From the NCBI GenBank assembly GCA_964650685.1, contig CAZYUW010000081.1, forward strand, positions 1-5,609: a DNA stretch of 5,609 bases, in the 5' to 3' direction. The position numbers and the translations under genes were made by a program. The number at the start of each line of letters is the position of its first letter. Position 1 is the stretch's first letter. This document shows positions 1 to 5,507 of the stretch, in pieces. Under the pieces are notes generated by a model. That model had not been told where the DNA came from, made no database searches, and saw nothing but the letters and a program-made list of their open reading frames with translations. This DNA is from Nitratifractor sp964650685 (GTDB lineage: Bacteria > Campylobacterota > Campylobacteria > Campylobacterales > Sulfurovaceae).

Positions 1-7
1 TTGGAGT

Positions 8-82
8 GCGGGAGTAGCTCAGGGGTAGAGCACAACCTTGCCAAGGTTGGGGTCGCGGGTTCGAATCCCGTCTCCCGCTCCA
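8..82 (+). tRNA. tRNA-Gly (anticodon GCC)
   Basis: A complete cloverleaf can be read. The acceptor stem GCGGGAG (8-14) pairs with CTCCCGC (72-78). The anticodon stem CAACC/GGTTG (33-37/45-49) closes the loop TTGCCAA with anticodon GCC at 40-42. The T arm contains GGTTCGAATCC. The discriminator is T79 and the CCA end (80-82) is encoded in the gene. It decodes GGC and GGU. The window starts only 7 bases upstream, so its promoter is not visible and it may be the last gene of a longer tRNA run. Confidence 0.97.
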
Positions 83-91
83 TTGTAAATT

Positions 92-121
92 TTGATCTGA
101 GCATTAAAATCAATATATACT
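92..121 (+). promoter_or_regulatory. Putative sigma70 promoter for the Leu-Cys-Ser tRNAs
   Basis: In the 71-bp gap after tRNA-Gly there is a -35-like TTGATC (92-97), an 18-bp spacer and a -10-like TATACT (116-121). This predicts a start near position 128, about 26 bases before tRNA-Leu. The gap is AT-rich, unlike the flanking tRNA genes. Read-through from tRNA-Gly is equally possible, so this is an inference from motif and position. Confidence 0.4.
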
Positions 122-153
122 AATTGAAGAGTTACGGATGCGGTGCTCGTGAA

Positions 154-240
154 GCCCGGATGGTGGAATTGGTAGACACAGGGGACTTAAAATCCCCAGG
201 CTTTGAAGCCGTGCCGGTTCAAGTCCGGCTCCGGGCACCA
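154..240 (+). tRNA. tRNA-Leu (anticodon TAA)
   Basis: This is an 87-nt class II tRNA. Acceptor GCCCGGA (154-160) pairs with TCCGGGC (230-236), followed by discriminator A237, which leucyl-tRNA synthetases expect, and an encoded CCA. Anticodon stem GGGGA/TCCCC (181-185/193-197) encloses CTTAAAA, with anticodon TAA at 188-190. A long variable arm follows, and the T loop TTCAAGT is standard. It decodes UUA and UUG. The next tRNA starts 8 bases downstream, so the two are surely co-transcribed. Confidence 0.97.
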
Positions 241-248
241 TGTGATAT

Positions 249-322
249 GGCGCCATAGCCAAGTGGTAAGGCACGGGCCTGCAAAGCCCTGATCCCCGGT
301 TCGAATCCGGGTGGCGCCTCCA
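249..322 (+). tRNA. tRNA-Cys (anticodon GCA)
   Basis: Acceptor GGCGCCA (249-255) pairs with TGGCGCC (312-318). The discriminator is T319, the U73 identity base of tRNA-Cys, and CCA is encoded at 320-322. The loop CTGCAAA carries anticodon GCA at 281-283. The T stem CCCGG/CCGGG is perfect. The outermost anticodon-stem pair (274/290) is a C-U mismatch; the other four pairs are intact, so the gene should still be functional. Confidence 0.96.
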
Positions 323-335
323 GCTTCTGCTTGCT

Positions 336-423
336 CGGGAGATGGCTGAGTGGTCGAAAGCGGCGGTCTTGAAAACCGTTGAGGGTCACACCTCCCAGGG
401 TTCGAATCCCTGTCTCCCGGCCA
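336..423 (+). tRNA. tRNA-Ser (anticodon TGA)
   Basis: This is an 88-nt class II tRNA. Acceptor CGGGAGA (336-342) pairs with TCTCCCG (413-419), followed by discriminator G420 as usual for serine, and an encoded CCA (421-423). Anticodon stem GCGGT/ACCGT encloses CTTGAAA, with anticodon TGA at 370-372. The long variable arm has a GAGGG/CCTCC-type stem. It reads UCA and, with wobble, other UCN codons. T-rich tracts follow at about 424-445, but I could not draw a convincing terminator hairpin there. Confidence 0.96.
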
Positions 424-553
424 CTTTTCAGTTTTTTGCAACTTTTCTGGACTTAATTTTTAACAAGATTCCCAGTTTTCTTCGTTTTGAAGCGGCGAAT
501 CGGCTGTGGCAGGGAGTATCACACGATAACACGAAGATCGAGTGCCATATCTC

Positions 554-2932
554 CTACTTCAGGTATTTGTCGATATCAATTTCATCGATTTGCTGTTCGT
601 CGATATGCTCTAACGCGTACCTCAAGTAAACCTTTTTTCTCAAAAATAGATCGAAAAGATCGGGGTCTATCTCTTCGTTTTTTGCCATACTGGCCATTAT
701 TTCGATAGTTGCAGAGAGTTTTTTTGCTTTTTTGTATGGCCTGTCAGCCGCCGTCAACGCTTCGAAGATATCGGCGATGGTCATTATTCTGGCGGCAAGA
801 GGCAGATCTTTTTTTGTCAGTCCTCTTGGATATCCTCTGCCGTTGAGCTTTTCATGGTGCGATCCGGCATACTCCGGAATGTGTGACATTTCTTGAGGAA
901 AGGGAAGGGTTTCAAGCATTGTTATCGTAGCCACAACATGTTCGTTGATCAAAAATCTTTCTTCTTTATTGAGGGTGCCGTGAGTTATGCATAGGTTGTA
1001 AATCTCTCCCCTGTTGTGCAGATATTCCGGAACAGGCATATTGAAATTGTGCTGTTCGTATATTTCACGATCAAAGTCGTTTCTTGGTATCAGGTGATCT
1101 GGTCTATCCTGCAGTAAATTTTCTTCCACCAAGGAGGGGTTGTCAGAAACAATCGACGCGAGTCTGTCTGACTCGAAAGCCGAAAGTCCGATAGTATTGT
1201 CAAAATGTCGTACCCACTTTCTTTTGGCTATCTGTTTGATTCTGGCGACATCGGATTCACTCATAGATTCGGATCCGATATTGCATCTGGCTATAAACGC
1301 GAAATCCTCTTTCAGATTTTTATGTTCGGTACTTTTCCAGTTATCGAGCGATTCTATATCCGACTCTCCATCGAGCAAACGCTTCAGATATCCAATCTCC
1401 ACATCTCTCCAAAGTACCTCAAAGCGTGTCCTTATCTCGTGTATTCTATTGTATATGGTCTCCAGTTTGCACGATTTGTCCACTACATACTCTGGAGTTG
1501 TGATCTTCCCACAGTCATGCAGCCATGCAGCCAGTTCGAACTCCTCTTTTTTCTCTTCACTTTCGAGCTTGAATTCTTTGAAAATCTCCCGATCGGATTT
1601 TTCCACTTCCGATGCCAGCATAGAGGCTATGACAGGCACCCTTTTGCAGTGATTGCCTGTGTAAGGGGATTTTTTGTCTATCGCGCCGGCTATGAGTTTT
1701 ATAAACGAATAGAGAAGTTTTTTCTGGGCATTCTGATAGGCCTGGATACTTTTCGACATGTCGAGCAGAGATCGGGAGAGCCTGTCCAGTTCCACGATAT
1801 TGCTCTCTATCAGTTTCACCTCCGAAAATTTTCTGTCTCTGATCTTTTCGTTCTCTTTCATCAGTCTGTAAATCGGTTTTGTCAATCTGCCTGTGGTCCA
1901 TAAAACGAGCGGAATAAGCAGTACGATTGCCGCCAGTGCGCTGAGAATGCCATATGTCACCTTCTCTTGGTATGGTTTCAGTATCACATCGGAGTTTACA
2001 CTGAAGCCTATCCATGTAGTGTCGCCGATTTCTGTAGAGAGCTTTCCGAGCATAGCGAAATACTTTTGTCCATCCATGGAAATCGCTTTTATTTTTTTTG
2101 TTTCTCTGCTTGAAAGCAGTTTGTTCATGACGCTTTTCGGGATATTGTAATTGCGAGATGAGGCTATGATGTTGCCTTTTTCGTCAAACAGAAAGAGTAC
2201 ACTTTGTGGAATGCTTTTCAGTCTTTCAAGAAGAGCGTTCAGGCTCTCAATGGTAAAATCAGCGCCCAAAACGATCTTGCTTCCATCTGCTTTCATAGAG
2301 TAGGTGATACCTGTTTTTTTAAGAAAGCTGAATTTGTACGGATCGCTTCTTGTCACTTTGCCGGAACTTCTTATGGCCTGTCTGAACCATGGTCTGTGAG
2401 ACGGATAGTAATTGCTGCTGTCTTTTCTAGTCCCAATTTCCCTGAAACTTTTGTCATAAAATACAAAAACTCTGTTTTGTTTCTTTTTGTGAGCAATATC
2501 TATCTTTATCACTATCCATCTGGTGCCTTTTGGTGCGGAGTAGATGTTTTTGCTCTTATCGAGCATCCTGGCGTCGATCAGCTCGGCGAAGTCGTCTTTC
2601 CCCAGAGTGAGATAGAGAGCGTATGTATCTCTGTGTCCAGCCATGAAAGTTTTGGATGTTTTTTCGAACCATTTGTCGATATTCTGAATAGTGATATCTT
2701 TTTCGTCCAGAGACAAAGAGAGGAGTTTAAGTCTCTCTTTGGCAGCCCTGTCCCTTTCCTTGATGTCGTAAACAATATTTTCCGATATCTCCAAAAAGTT
2801 TTTTCTGGTTGCTTTCAGGGCGAGATCGTGACCGAAGTGAAACTGTAGAAACAGTAGCACTCCGGAGACGACCAGGACGACAAAGAGGATGTTTACGAGT
2901 ATAGTCGTACGGATTGTAGTCTTGCGAAACAT
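554..2932 (-). CDS. Membrane double-Cache/HAMP/HD-GYP c-di-GMP phosphodiesterase
   Basis: This 792-residue sensor enzyme is predicted to hydrolyse cyclic di-GMP in the cytoplasm in response to an external ligand. Visible order: membrane segment at about residues 10-30; extracytoplasmic region 31-325 of double-Cache type, with the RPWF motif at 180-183 and a GADF strand at 223-226; second membrane segment about 327-347; HAMP about 348-400; then the HD-GYP domain. Catalytic signatures are intact: H428 (TGNHCKRV), HDCGK at 472-476, H498, H651, H665, HHE at 692-694, GYP at 700-702 and D721 in the DIFEALTAADRPY segment. About 220 residues separate HD from HHE, far more than in compact HD-GYP domains, so there is an insertion of roughly 150 residues. 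The ATG start is supported by AAGGAG at 2938-2943, 5 bases away. It lies 82 bp downstream of pyrE on the same strand. The exact ligand is unknown. Family assignment is firm; activity is inferred from motifs. Confidence 0.93.
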   Translation of the reverse strand: MFRKTTIRTTILVNILFVVLVVSGVLLFLQFHFGHDLALKATRKNFLEISENIVYDIKERDRAAKERLKLLSLSLDEKDITIQNIDKWFEKTSKTFMAGHRDTYALYLTLGKDDFAELIDARMLDKSKNIYSAPKGTRWIVIKIDIAHKKKQNRVFVFYDKSFREIGTRKDSSNYYPSHRPWFRQAIRSSGKVTRSDPYKFSFLKKTGITYSMKADGSKIVLGADFTIESLNALLERLKSIPQSVLFLFDEKGNIIASSRNYNIPKSVMNKLLSSRETKKIKAISMDGQKYFAMLGKLSTEIGDTTWIGFSVNSDVILKPYQEKVTYGILSALAAIVLLIPLVLWTTGRLTKPIYRLMKENEKIRDRKFSEVKLIESNIVELDRLSRSLLDMSKSIQAYQNAQKKLLYSFIKLIAGAIDKKSPYTGNHCKRVPVIASMLASEVEKSDREIFKEFKLESEEKKEEFELAAWLHDCGKITTPEYVVDKSCKLETIYNRIHEIRTRFEVLWRDVEIGYLKRLLDGESDIESLDNWKSTEHKNLKEDFAFIARCNIGSESMSESDVARIKQIAKRKWVRHFDNTIGLSAFESDRLASIVSDNPSLVEENLLQDRPDHLIPRNDFDREIYEQHNFNMPVPEYLHNRGEIYNLCITHGTLNKEERFLINEHVVATITMLETLPFPQEMSHIPEYAGSHHEKLNGRGYPRGLTKKDLPLAARIMTIADIFEALTAADRPYKKAKKLSATIEIMASMAKNEEIDPDLFDLFLRKKVYLRYALEHIDEQQIDEIDIDKYLK

Positions 2933-2934
2933 AT

Positions 2935-2957
2935 TCTCTCCTTGTTGTATAGAGAGA
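2935..2957 (-). promoter_or_regulatory. Hairpin masking the ribosome binding site of the HD-GYP gene
   Basis: On the minus-strand RNA, UCUCUCU (from 2951-2957) can pair with GGAGAGA (from 2935-2941) over 7 bp with one G-U pair and a 9-base loop. The 3' arm contains most of the AAGGAG ribosome binding site and ends 2 bases before the AUG. If formed, it would limit ribosome access. The pairing is read directly from sequence; a regulatory role is inference. Confidence 0.4.
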
Positions 2958-2984
2958 GGATATCCATGTCGGTCTGAGTTTCAA
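2957..2984 (-). promoter_or_regulatory. Putative sigma70 promoter of the HD-GYP gene
   Basis: On the minus strand a -35-like TTGAAA (2979-2984) stands 16 bp before a -10-like TATCCT (2957-2962). The predicted start is near 2950, about 18 bases before the ATG. The -10 match is modest and -35 elements are poorly conserved in Campylobacterota, so the call is tentative. Otherwise the gene would depend on read-through from pyrE. Confidence 0.3.
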
Positions 2985-3014
2985 TTCAGGTCCATAGCGG
3001 CCCCTAAAGATATT

Positions 3015-3629
3015 TTACCCTCCCCTGCTGCCTGGCTTTATGGCTGTTTCACCTTTTTTGCACATAGGGCACTCCTGGGGTGTATACATGGAGAATCTGA
3101 AGTCCGCCAGAGCGAAAAGTGGCTTGTTCACAGGAAGCTTGCATTCCGGTTCGGGCTCTTTCGCCGCTCCTTCTTTGCGACAAAATCCACGATTGGCCAG
3201 GGCGGCGAAGCCAACCACTTCGGCTCCCAGCTTTGTGATGATCTCTGCGGCCTCCATTGCGGAGCCACCGGTGGTGACGATATCCTCGCATATAAGGATC
3301 TTTTCGCCAGGCTCTACCTCAAAACCACGGCGCAACTGCATCTTCCCCTCTTTGCGCTCGACGAAGATCGAGCGTACCCCCATTGCCCGTGCCAACTCGT
3401 AGCCAGCCAATACGCCGCCGAGTGCCGGAGCGCATACCGTATCTATTTTCAGTCCGCTCCCAGAGATCTGTCTGGCCAGCTCTTTGGCTAGAATTTCCGC
3501 TCTTTTGGGGTCCTCCAGAACTTTGGCGCTCTGAAGGTACCGATTGGAATGGTTGCCGCTCGAGAGAATGAAATGCCCTTCCAGCAGAGCCCCGGATTCT
3601 CTGTATATCTGCTCGATATCCATCGTCAT
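3015..3629 (-). CDS. pyrE: Orotate phosphoribosyltransferase PyrE
   Basis: This enzyme joins orotate to PRPP to make orotidine 5'-phosphate, the fifth step of UMP synthesis. The 204-residue protein has the PRPP-binding loop ICEDIVTTGGSA at about 113-124, the substrate-binding start GHFILSSGNHSNRY at 18-31, and the flexible catalytic loop ERKEGKMQLRRGF at 91-103. Its C-terminal tail has a CPMC motif (C187, C190), seen in the Campylobacterota/thermophile type of PyrE. The ATG at 3629 overlaps the frr stop as ATGA, which suggests translational coupling; an in-frame ATG at 3623 is a possible alternative. No strong ribosome binding site precedes either. Its GC content is visibly higher than that of the HD-GYP gene downstream. 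Confidence 0.96.
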   Translation of the reverse strand: MTMDIEQIYRESGALLEGHFILSSGNHSNRYLQSAKVLEDPKRAEILAKELARQISGSGLKIDTVCAPALGGVLAGYELARAMGVRSIFVERKEGKMQLRRGFEVEPGEKILICEDIVTTGGSAMEAAEIITKLGAEVVGFAALANRGFCRKEGAAKEPEPECKLPVNKPLFALADFRFSMYTPQECPMCKKGETAIKPGSRGG

Positions 3630-4183
3630 ACTTTCAGGATATCTGCCTCTTTGTTTGCCAGAGACTCGTCTATTTTCGCTATATACTCATCCGTGATCTT
3701 CTGTATCTGTTCCAAAGAGCGCTTCATCTCATCCTCACTGATCTCTTTGTCGTGTTCCATTCTCTTTATTTTGTTGTTGGACTCTTTTCGGATATTGCGT
3801 ACGGCTACTTTGGCTTTTTCGGCCATGGCTTTGGCCTGCTTGACGATCTCCTGGCGCTGCTCGCTGGTCATTGGAGGGAAAAATAGTTTGATAAAATCTC
3901 CGTCGTTGTTGGGATTGACTCCGATGTTGGCCTCCTGTATCGCCTTCTCAATTATCGGAAGCATCGATTTTTCCCATGGATTTATCGCGATTGTTGTGGC
4001 GTCCTGAACTACGACGCTCCCCACCTGGTTCAGGGGAGTGGGTGTTCCGTAGTAGTCCACCTTGATGGCATCTACGATCTGGGTGCTCACCTTGCCGGTT
4101 CGCAGCGTGGCGAAATCCCGCTTCATCGCTTCGATACTCTTTTCCATATGTGATTTCGTCTCTTCATACAGATCTTCAAGCAT
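3626..4183 (-). CDS. frr: Ribosome recycling factor
   Basis: RRF works with EF-G in the cytoplasm to split the post-termination ribosome. The chosen start gives 185 residues, the standard family length. Visible hallmarks are the N-terminal helix with RTGK (28-31), VDYYGTPTPLNQV (42-54), the INPWEKS segment (67-73), NDGDFIKLFFPP (93-104) and the domain I helix AKVAVRNIRKESN (124-136) with the conserved arginines R129 and R132. The ATG at 4183 is supported by AAGGAG at 4191-4196, 7 bases away. The reading frame is open to an ATG at 4216, but the extra 11 residues are not typical of RRF and lie across that binding site. It sits 120 bp after secG and overlaps pyrE by 4 bp. Confidence 0.97.
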   Translation of the reverse strand: MLEDLYEETKSHMEKSIEAMKRDFATLRTGKVSTQIVDAIKVDYYGTPTPLNQVGSVVVQDATTIAINPWEKSMLPIIEKAIQEANIGVNPNNDGDFIKLFFPPMTSEQRQEIVKQAKAMAEKAKVAVRNIRKESNNKIKRMEHDKEISEDEMKRSLEQIQKITDEYIAKIDESLANKEADILKV

Positions 4184-4222
4184 ATATACTCTCCTTCTTG
4201 TGCACTTCAGTTTCAAAGCTCT

Positions 4223-4228
4223 ATTCTA
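4223..4228 (-). promoter_or_regulatory. Possible -10 element upstream of frr
   Basis: In the 120-bp secG-frr gap, the minus strand carries TAGAAT (5 of 6 matches to TATAAT), about 40 bases before the frr ATG. I see no clear -35 element. It could allow frr-pyrE expression independent of secG. A chance match is quite possible. Confidence 0.25.
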
Positions 4229-4303
4229 ACCTCTTTTTGCTTACGGCAGCGCAGAGGCGTGCGAGGCGAATGCGGATTTGTTTATACAGGGAGCGTGTCT
4301 ATC

Positions 4304-4636
4304 CTATTTCGTTGCAGGAGCTTTTGGCGACTCTTCTTTGGGCTTCGTGGGATTGGAGGGTATGATCTTTTTCTTTTTCGTTTCGATCGTATCTGTTACG
4401 GACGAGCTGTTTTCCTTGTTGTATAGATAGCCCAATGCCAGTGTGTTGATCACAAAGGCCAATCCGAGAAGAAATGTCAACTTGGCCAGAAATCCCATCG
4501 GGCCTTTGGCTCCAAAGAGGGACTCGTTGCTGCCGCTGTAGGCTCCGAGCCCTATGCTCGAGCTCTTTTGCAAAAGAATCGCGATAGTGATAACTATGGC
4601 TATAACAATCTGTATGATCATTAATGTCGATGTCAT
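4304..4636 (-). CDS. secG: Preprotein translocase subunit SecG
   Basis: SecG is the small auxiliary subunit of the SecYEG channel and assists SecA-driven export across the inner membrane. The 110-residue protein shows the family layout: first membrane helix at about 5-22, the LLQKSSSIGLGAYSG loop (21-35) with the conserved LLQ and GLGA elements, the FGAKGPMGFLAKLTF segment (41-55), a second helix at about 51-71, and a charged lysine- and proline-rich C-terminal tail (87-110). The ATG at 4636 has GGAG at 4646-4649, 9 bases away; M6 is an unlikely alternative. It is the first gene of the minus-strand run secG-frr-pyrE, an order known in Campylobacterota. Confidence 0.95.
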   Translation of the reverse strand: MTSTLMIIQIVIAIVITIAILLQKSSSIGLGAYSGSNESLFGAKGPMGFLAKLTFLLGLAFVINTLALGYLYNKENSSSVTDTIETKKKKIIPSNPTKPKEESPKAPATK

Positions 4637-4677
4637 GATGTCGATCTCCGTTTTTCTTGGTTGAATGTTTTAGATAA

Positions 4678-4683
4678 ACTATA
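4678..4683 (-). promoter_or_regulatory. Possible -10 element of secG
   Basis: The minus strand reads TATAGT (5 of 6 matches to TATAAT), 41 bases before the secG ATG, which gives a leader of roughly 34 bases. No recognisable -35 was found at the usual distance. The position at the head of a conserved operon supports it; the motif alone is weak. Confidence 0.35.
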
Positions 4684-4710
4684 TTGTTCGACCGATTCCG
4701 GCATAGGAGC

Positions 4711-4723
4711 ACGGAAGTTCCGT
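4711..4723. repeat. Inverted repeat in the secG/bioC divergent promoter region
   Basis: ACGGAA and TTCCGT flank a single central G, forming a perfect 6-bp inverted repeat. A further TTCCG copy lies at 4696-4700, 22 bp (about two helical turns) from the TTCCG at 4718-4722. The repeat ends 5 bp before the TATAAT of the methyltransferase promoter. This is a plausible protein binding site. It does not resemble the biotin operator that I know for BirA, and the cognate regulator is unknown. Confidence 0.35.
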
Positions 4724-4728
4724 TAAGA

Positions 4729-4734
4729 TATAAT
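4729..4734 (+). promoter_or_regulatory. -10 element of the BioC-like gene
   Basis: A perfect TATAAT lies 19 bases before the GTG start at 4754. Transcription should begin near 4741, leaving a leader of only about 13 bases to GTG or 25 to the in-frame ATG at 4766. There is no good -35, which is common in Campylobacterota, where the -10 region carries most of the promoter information. Confidence 0.5.
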
Positions 4735-4753
4735 TTCGCGATTATACCCAAAT

Positions 4754-5482
4754 GTGAATGAATTAATGATAAAAGATACGATAAGACAATTTTCTAGATA
4801 CGCGAAGAGCTACAGGAAGCACAACCATATCCAGAAGCTTGCAGCAGAAAAAACGATAGAGATGGCAGGGAGGACCAGATTTGGAAATATTGTAGATATT
4901 GGGTGTGGTGACGGCGAAATATACAGGCAATTGAGGATCAAAAATATTTCATTTGCCAACTATTTTGGCATAGATCTGTCGGCGGAGATGCTGCAGCTCC
5001 ATCCGGTGTCGGACAATACGGTTTTGTTGAATATGGATTTTGAGGATCCTGTTTTGCCTGAATACTTCAAAGAAAAAAGTATAGATGCCATATTTTCGTC
5101 ATCGGCTCTACAGTGGTGTACCGATCCTTGTCGTCTTTTTGCTTCGTTATCCGAGTTTTGCGGAAATCTGTATCTGTCGTTTTTTACCGAAAAAACTTTT
5201 GAAGACCTTCTCTCTTTTGCAGGAGCCTCTTCCCCGCTTTGTCCCTCTGCTGATATTCTTGCGGAGGCAAAAAAACACTACACAGTAGAAACTTTCGAAG
5301 AAATGGGCTTCAGGGTTCATTTCGACAGCACAAGGGAAATGTTGTCGTACATCAAATACAGCGGCGTAAGTGGTGGCAGGGCCGTTTTGGATTACAGGGG
5401 AATAAAAAGAGTCGAGAGAGAGTATGGGAGGAGGGTGCTGGATATAGAGATAGTTTTTGTTTCTCTAAAGAAAAAACCATAG
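4754..5482 (+). CDS. bioC: BioC-like malonyl-ACP O-methyltransferase
   Basis: This is a class I SAM-dependent methyltransferase of 242 residues. BioC methylates the free carboxyl of malonyl-ACP so that fatty acid synthesis can build the pimeloyl moiety of biotin. Evidence for BioC over a generic methyltransferase: the N-terminal FSRYAKSYRKHNHIQ segment (13-27), SAM motif VDIGCGDG (47-54), acidic GIDLS (72-76), MDFEDP (94-99), the SSSALQWCTDP segment (115-125) that matches the BioC ALQW signature, TEKTFEDL (145-152), and a C-terminal REMLSYIKYSGVSGG (194-208). The start is uncertain: GTG at 4754 or ATG at 4766 (residue 5); neither has a clear Shine-Dalgarno site. It is divergent from secG with 117 bp between them. 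No other biotin gene is in view, so the exact substrate remains inference. Confidence 0.8.
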   Translation: MNELMIKDTIRQFSRYAKSYRKHNHIQKLAAEKTIEMAGRTRFGNIVDIGCGDGEIYRQLRIKNISFANYFGIDLSAEMLQLHPVSDNTVLLNMDFEDPVLPEYFKEKSIDAIFSSSALQWCTDPCRLFASLSEFCGNLYLSFFTEKTFEDLLSFAGASSPLCPSADILAEAKKHYTVETFEEMGFRVHFDSTREMLSYIKYSGVSGGRAVLDYRGIKRVEREYGRRVLDIEIVFVSLKKKP

Positions 5483-5507
5483 TCACCAAGGTGCTGTTTT
5501 ATGGGTT
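5466..5507 (-). terminator. Possible terminator between the convergent genes
   Basis: On the minus strand AACCCATA (5500-5507) can pair with TATGGTT (5475-5481) with one bulged base, around a small inner CAC/GTG hairpin, and is followed by a run of T (complement of the A run at 5471-5476). The stem overlaps the stop codons of both flanking genes. It is a modest structure: plausible for stopping the leftward gene, weaker for the methyltransferase. Confidence 0.3.

Noticed and set aside
1..423. Integration site or mobile element at the tRNA cluster
   Set aside because: There is no duplicated tRNA 3' end elsewhere in the window and no integrase or transposase reading frame.
187..441. 84-residue minus-strand reading frame across the tRNA cluster
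   Set aside because: It is antisense to tRNA-Leu, -Cys and -Ser. Its segments such as GDRDSNPG, ATRIRTGD and PEPDLNRHG are the well-known spurious translations of tRNA T arms, not a protein.
424..553. Terminator between tRNA-Ser and the HD-GYP gene
   Set aside because: T-rich tracts and short pairings such as CTTC/GAAG exist, but no stem longer than about 4 bp is followed by a T run on either strand.
342..629. 95-residue plus-strand reading frame beginning inside tRNA-Ser
   Set aside because: The first third is the translated tRNA-Ser (MAEWSKAAVLKT type), another common false annotation, and the rest crosses the convergent gap into the antisense of the HD-GYP gene.
1205..1903. 232-residue plus-strand reading frame
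   Set aside because: It lies wholly antisense to the HD-GYP coding region, whose motifs are clear. It has no ribosome binding site and no recognisable family.
2889..3491. 200-residue plus-strand reading frame
   Set aside because: It is antisense to pyrE and the HD-GYP start. Both sense genes are unmistakable.
4184..4216. Longer frr start adding 11 residues
   Set aside because: The extension is not typical of RRF, would contain the AAGGAG site at 4191-4196, and the 185-residue form matches the normal family length.
4229..4260. Attenuator hairpin between secG and frr
   Set aside because: CCTCT and AGAGG can pair, but the loop is about 18 bases with little inner pairing and no T run follows at the right distance on the minus strand.
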